24,940 nt of DNA from Planctomycetota bacterium (GTDB taxonomy: Bacteria > Planctomycetota > Phycisphaerae > Phycisphaerales > SM1A02): contig JADFGE010000005.1 of assembly GCA_022567855.1 (NCBI GenBank), positions 1-24,940 of the forward strand, given 5' to 3'. Below, one piece after another: positions 23,245 through 24,940 of this stretch (its first letter is position 1; each line of letters begins with the position of its first letter). The translations under genes and the position numbers were made by a program. The notes below the pieces were generated by a model, which was given only the letters and a program-made list of their open reading frames with translations, ran no database searches and was not told the origin of the DNA.

Positions 23245-24029
23245 TCGTTGGACTCCTTCGCGTGTTGCTCTAGCTTGCAGCCCAGGCTGAATGCTTCGAT
23301 GAACGGCCGGAAGTCGCGGGCGGTTCCGTACACAGCGACCACCGCTTCGCGCCGGCGGTCGTAGACCACATTCACCACGACATTGCGCCCCATCGGATGC
23401 TGACGCTCCGGCCCACTGGTCACCGTGTCATCTGCCAGCGCCTGAATCGAGGCGTAGATGAGGTCGGCGGGATGCGCCTGCCACCAGATGTCGTACTCCC
23501 AGTCACCGATCCTGACGTGGGATTCGCCGCTGACCAGAGATGGATCGGCCGGGTCGATCTCCCACTGATAGACGGGAGGCCAACCTTCATAGCGATCGTT
23601 GGGAATCTCAGACTCGGGGGACGGCAACTGCTCCGGTCCGCCATCGCCATAGCCTGCACCGGGCGCTATGCCGGCCCGTCCGAGCGAGGCGTTCATCGCG
23701 TCAAACTCCGGGTTGGCACCATCGTTGAGAATCGGCAGATGCAGGGGGGAGCTCGCCGGCGAACCATTTTCGCCATCGTTTGGTCTGGGTTTGGCCCACG
23801 TCACAATGACTCTGTCGATACCTTCCAGAGGGCCCAGCTCACGGCGGATCGCAGTCGCCAGCGCCTCATGTCCGTAGGCGTCGCCACTGGGCGGTGCCAG
23901 GTGGACCGTCAGGATGCGCCCCGTCAACTCCAGGTCTTTGGCTAAGCCGAGCGAAACGATGTCGCGGCGCGAGCCAGGATCCTTCATGGACCGTAGGCGA
24001 TCCCAGGCGCTCTGTTCGAGACTGCCCAT
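23241..24029 (-). CDS. DUF59/MIP18-like protein with a novel C-terminal domain, first gene of the nar operon
   Basis: A 262-residue protein. Residues about 6-80 match the DUF59 (MIP18/SufT) fold found in Fe-S assembly factors: WDRLRSMKDPGSRRDIVSLGLAKDLEL, a strand, a helix and GIDRVIVTW. The loop that normally holds a conserved cysteine (T-x-P-G-C-P) here reads APPSGDAYG, so the usual metal-binding Cys is absent; the only Cys is 251. A Gly/Pro/Asp-rich linker (85-150) leads to a C-terminal domain I do not recognise (155-262, with IGDWEYDIWWQAHPADLIYASIQAL). I chose ATG at 24029, with GGAG 8 bases upstream and a natural N-terminus; an earlier in-frame ATG at 24104 adds 25 unlikely residues. 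The ATGA overlap with narG suggests a function in building or stabilising the Fe-S/Mo enzyme, an inference from position. Confidence 0.75.
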   Translation of the reverse strand: MGSLEQSAWDRLRSMKDPGSRRDIVSLGLAKDLELTGRILTVHLAPPSGDAYGHEALATAIRRELGPLEGIDRVIVTWAKPRPNDGENGSPASSPLHLPILNDGANPEFDAMNASLGRAGIAPGAGYGDGGPEQLPSPESEIPNDRYEGWPPVYQWEIDPADPSLVSGESHVRIGDWEYDIWWQAHPADLIYASIQALADDTVTSGPERQHPMGRNVVVNVVYDRRREAVVAVYGTARDFRPFIEAFSLGCKLEQHAKESNE

Positions 24030-24146
24030 CACACATGCTCCGAACCAGGGCTCGCTTTCGGCGGCTGGCGCGTGCTTCCGCTGGCAATCACCCCGTCCGA
24101 TCACGAGCCGTTGAGAATCTATCGGCCCCCGGACGATAAATCAAGA

Positions 24147-24180
24147 TATTCAGACCAATTATTCCGAATTATTATTCAGA
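24147..24180. promoter_or_regulatory. Candidate operator between the nar operon and the Rrf2 gene
   Basis: A local AT-rich island in GC-rich surroundings. It contains a 17-bp near-perfect palindrome AATTATTCCGAATTATT (24157-24173; core ATTC-C-GAAT) flanked by direct repeats of TATTCAGA at 24147-24154 and 24173-24180. Its place in the divergent promoter region suggests a binding site for the Rrf2 regulator or a nitrate/NO-responsive regulator. Confidence 0.5.
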
Positions 24181-24299
24181 AATCTCGATCTTTTTATCGT
24201 TAATAGTGAAAATTTCGCGTACGATGCCGGGGCCGTCCTCCGAAAGAGGACCTACGCCGAGCGACCGGACGCTGAATGCTCCCCTGTCGGGCACCGTCG

Positions 24300-24803
24300 A
24301 TGTATGGACGACAAACCGAATACGCCATTGCCGTGATGAGTCGACTCGCCGAGGTCTACGACGGGGGCGAGACCCGGCTTTCCGCCGCGGACGTTGCCGA
24401 CTCGCGCGGGCTGCAGCAACCTTTCGTGGCGAAGATCCTCTCGCAGCTCTCACAAGCCGGACTTGTGGTCGGATCACGCGGACCGGGCGGTGGGTCTGCG
24501 CTGGCCCGAGATCCCAAGACGATCAAGCTCTATGACGTGTTCAAACTCTTCGAGCGCGTCGATAGCGATGACAGTTGCCCATTCGGAGGGGGACGATGCG
24601 GCGTCGGGCAGCCCTGCCCGCTGCACGACAATCTGGTCGCGGTAAAGAAGGCCATGGATCACCTTCTTCACAAAACCACGTTTGAAGTATTCCGTATCGC
24701 CCCCAGCAAGGGCCGACGGCGACCCGGACCACCACGTACGCAAAAGACAAGACGCAAGAGGCAGTCCTATCGCGCACCGCGAACAACCACACCTCGACGG
24801 TAG
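24300..24803 (+). CDS. nsrR: Rrf2-family Fe-S regulator, NsrR-like
   Basis: A 167-residue regulator. The N-terminal winged helix (about 5-75) has the Rrf2 pattern: YGRQTEYAIAVMSRLAEV, the recognition helix QQPFVAKILSQLSQAGLV and the wing GSRGPGGGSALAR. Three cysteines, Cys93, Cys100 and Cys106 (CPFGGGRC-GVGQPC-PLHD), give the Fe-S cluster pattern of NsrR/IscR. NsrR senses NO through its cluster and represses NO-response genes; the adjacent nar operon and nearby NOR support NsrR over IscR, as there are no isc genes here. ATG at 24300 starts the natural N-terminus; ATG at 24276 would add 8 residues; neither has a good ribosome binding site. The last 30 residues form a strongly basic, Pro-rich tail (RRRPGPPRTQKTRRKRQ), unusual for the family and perhaps an extra DNA contact. 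Confidence 0.85.
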   Translation: MYGRQTEYAIAVMSRLAEVYDGGETRLSAADVADSRGLQQPFVAKILSQLSQAGLVVGSRGPGGGSALARDPKTIKLYDVFKLFERVDSDDSCPFGGGRCGVGQPCPLHDNLVAVKKAMDHLLHKTTFEVFRIAPSKGRRRPGPPRTQKTRRKRQSYRAPRTTTPRR

Positions 24804-24859
24804 TCTGCTTTTCTCACCCGCCGACGCCGGCGACCTCAGATTGATCGAATGGATCTGCA

Positions 24860-24940
24860 ATGACCGCTACCAACCTCGCACTCCAACCACAGGCAGTCGA
24901 CGCGAAGCAAGTCGCCGCGGCTACGGTAGACCAACGCGAC
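24860..24940 (+). CDS. N-terminal fragment of an unidentified protein
   Basis: An open frame begins at ATG 24860 (MTATNLALQPQAVDAKQVAA) and runs off the window after 27 codons. Too little is visible for identification. The start is 56 bases after the Rrf2 stop on the same strand, so it is probably cotranscribed and NO/Fe-S related. A di-iron Fe-S repair protein (RIC/YtfE type) would fit beside NsrR, but that is a guess. Confidence 0.45.
   Translation, partial: MTATNLALQPQAVDAKQVAAATVDQRD

Noticed and set aside
24127..24145. FNR/DNR-type box near ATAAATCAAG
   Set aside because: Only one half (ATCAA) fits TTGAT-N4-ATCAA; the other half, GGACG, does not.
24820..24833. GC hairpin CGCCG-ACGC-CGGCG after the Rrf2 gene as a terminator
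   Set aside because: There is no T-run after the stem and the next gene starts 27 bases later, so termination there is unlikely.

Overview
The window is a GC-rich bacterial chromosome segment with two metabolic neighbourhoods separated and interrupted by insertion-sequence debris. Genes are tightly packed with ATGA/GTGA overlaps. I infer an environmental, anaerobically respiring Gram-negative bacterium, possibly a Planctomycetota/Phycisphaerae-like lineage. That placement rests on gene-content impressions only; there is no rRNA or other phylogenetic marker in the window.

Layout. (1) 1-5552, plus strand: the distal half of a type II secretion / pseudopilus operon: gspF (3' end), gspG, gspH, gspI, gspJ, gspK, a GspC-like HR-domain protein, a GspL-like protein, a GspM/PilO-like protein and a TPR lipoprotein. 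A 16-bp GC-rich repeat (TTCCGGGGGCGGGGGC) is scattered through five of these genes, in both orientations, always keeping the reading frame. (2) 5713-6901: an insertion sequence with an intact DDE (rve-type) transposase. (3) 7290-8767, minus strand: a cytochrome P450 and its 3Fe-4S ferredoxin behind a strong sigma70-like promoter. (4) 8981-11280, plus strand: a two-haem NorC-like cytochrome and a NorB-like haem-copper subunit, a putative non-canonical nitric oxide reductase. (5) 11385-12035: remnants of two different insertion sequences facing each other; one is a 5'-truncated copy of the element at 5713-6901, in the same orientation, so the P450/NOR block is bracketed by related IS sequences. 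(6) 12078-24029, minus strand: a nitrate respiration operon read as DUF59 protein, narG, narH, narJ, narI-cytochrome c fusion, narK1, narK2. (7) 24300-24803, plus strand: an NsrR-like Rrf2 regulator with three cysteines, divergent from the nar operon. A further gene starts at 24860 and runs off the window.

How it fits together. NarK1/NarK2 would import nitrate and export nitrite. NarGH has no Tat signal and would reduce nitrate on the cytoplasmic side. NarI carries the four haem-b histidines plus two C-terminal c-haem domains, so the complex may exchange electrons with periplasmic cytochromes as well as quinol. The NorCB pair would handle NO, and the Rrf2 regulator probably senses NO or Fe-S status. 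No nitrite reductase (nirK/nirS) or N2O reductase lies in the window, so complete denitrification cannot be claimed. The most unusual items are the in-frame repeat family in the secretion genes, the NOR lacking the usual catalytic helix motif, the NarI fusion, the barrel-like insertion in NarK1, and the DUF59 protein that heads the nar operon without the family's usual cysteine.
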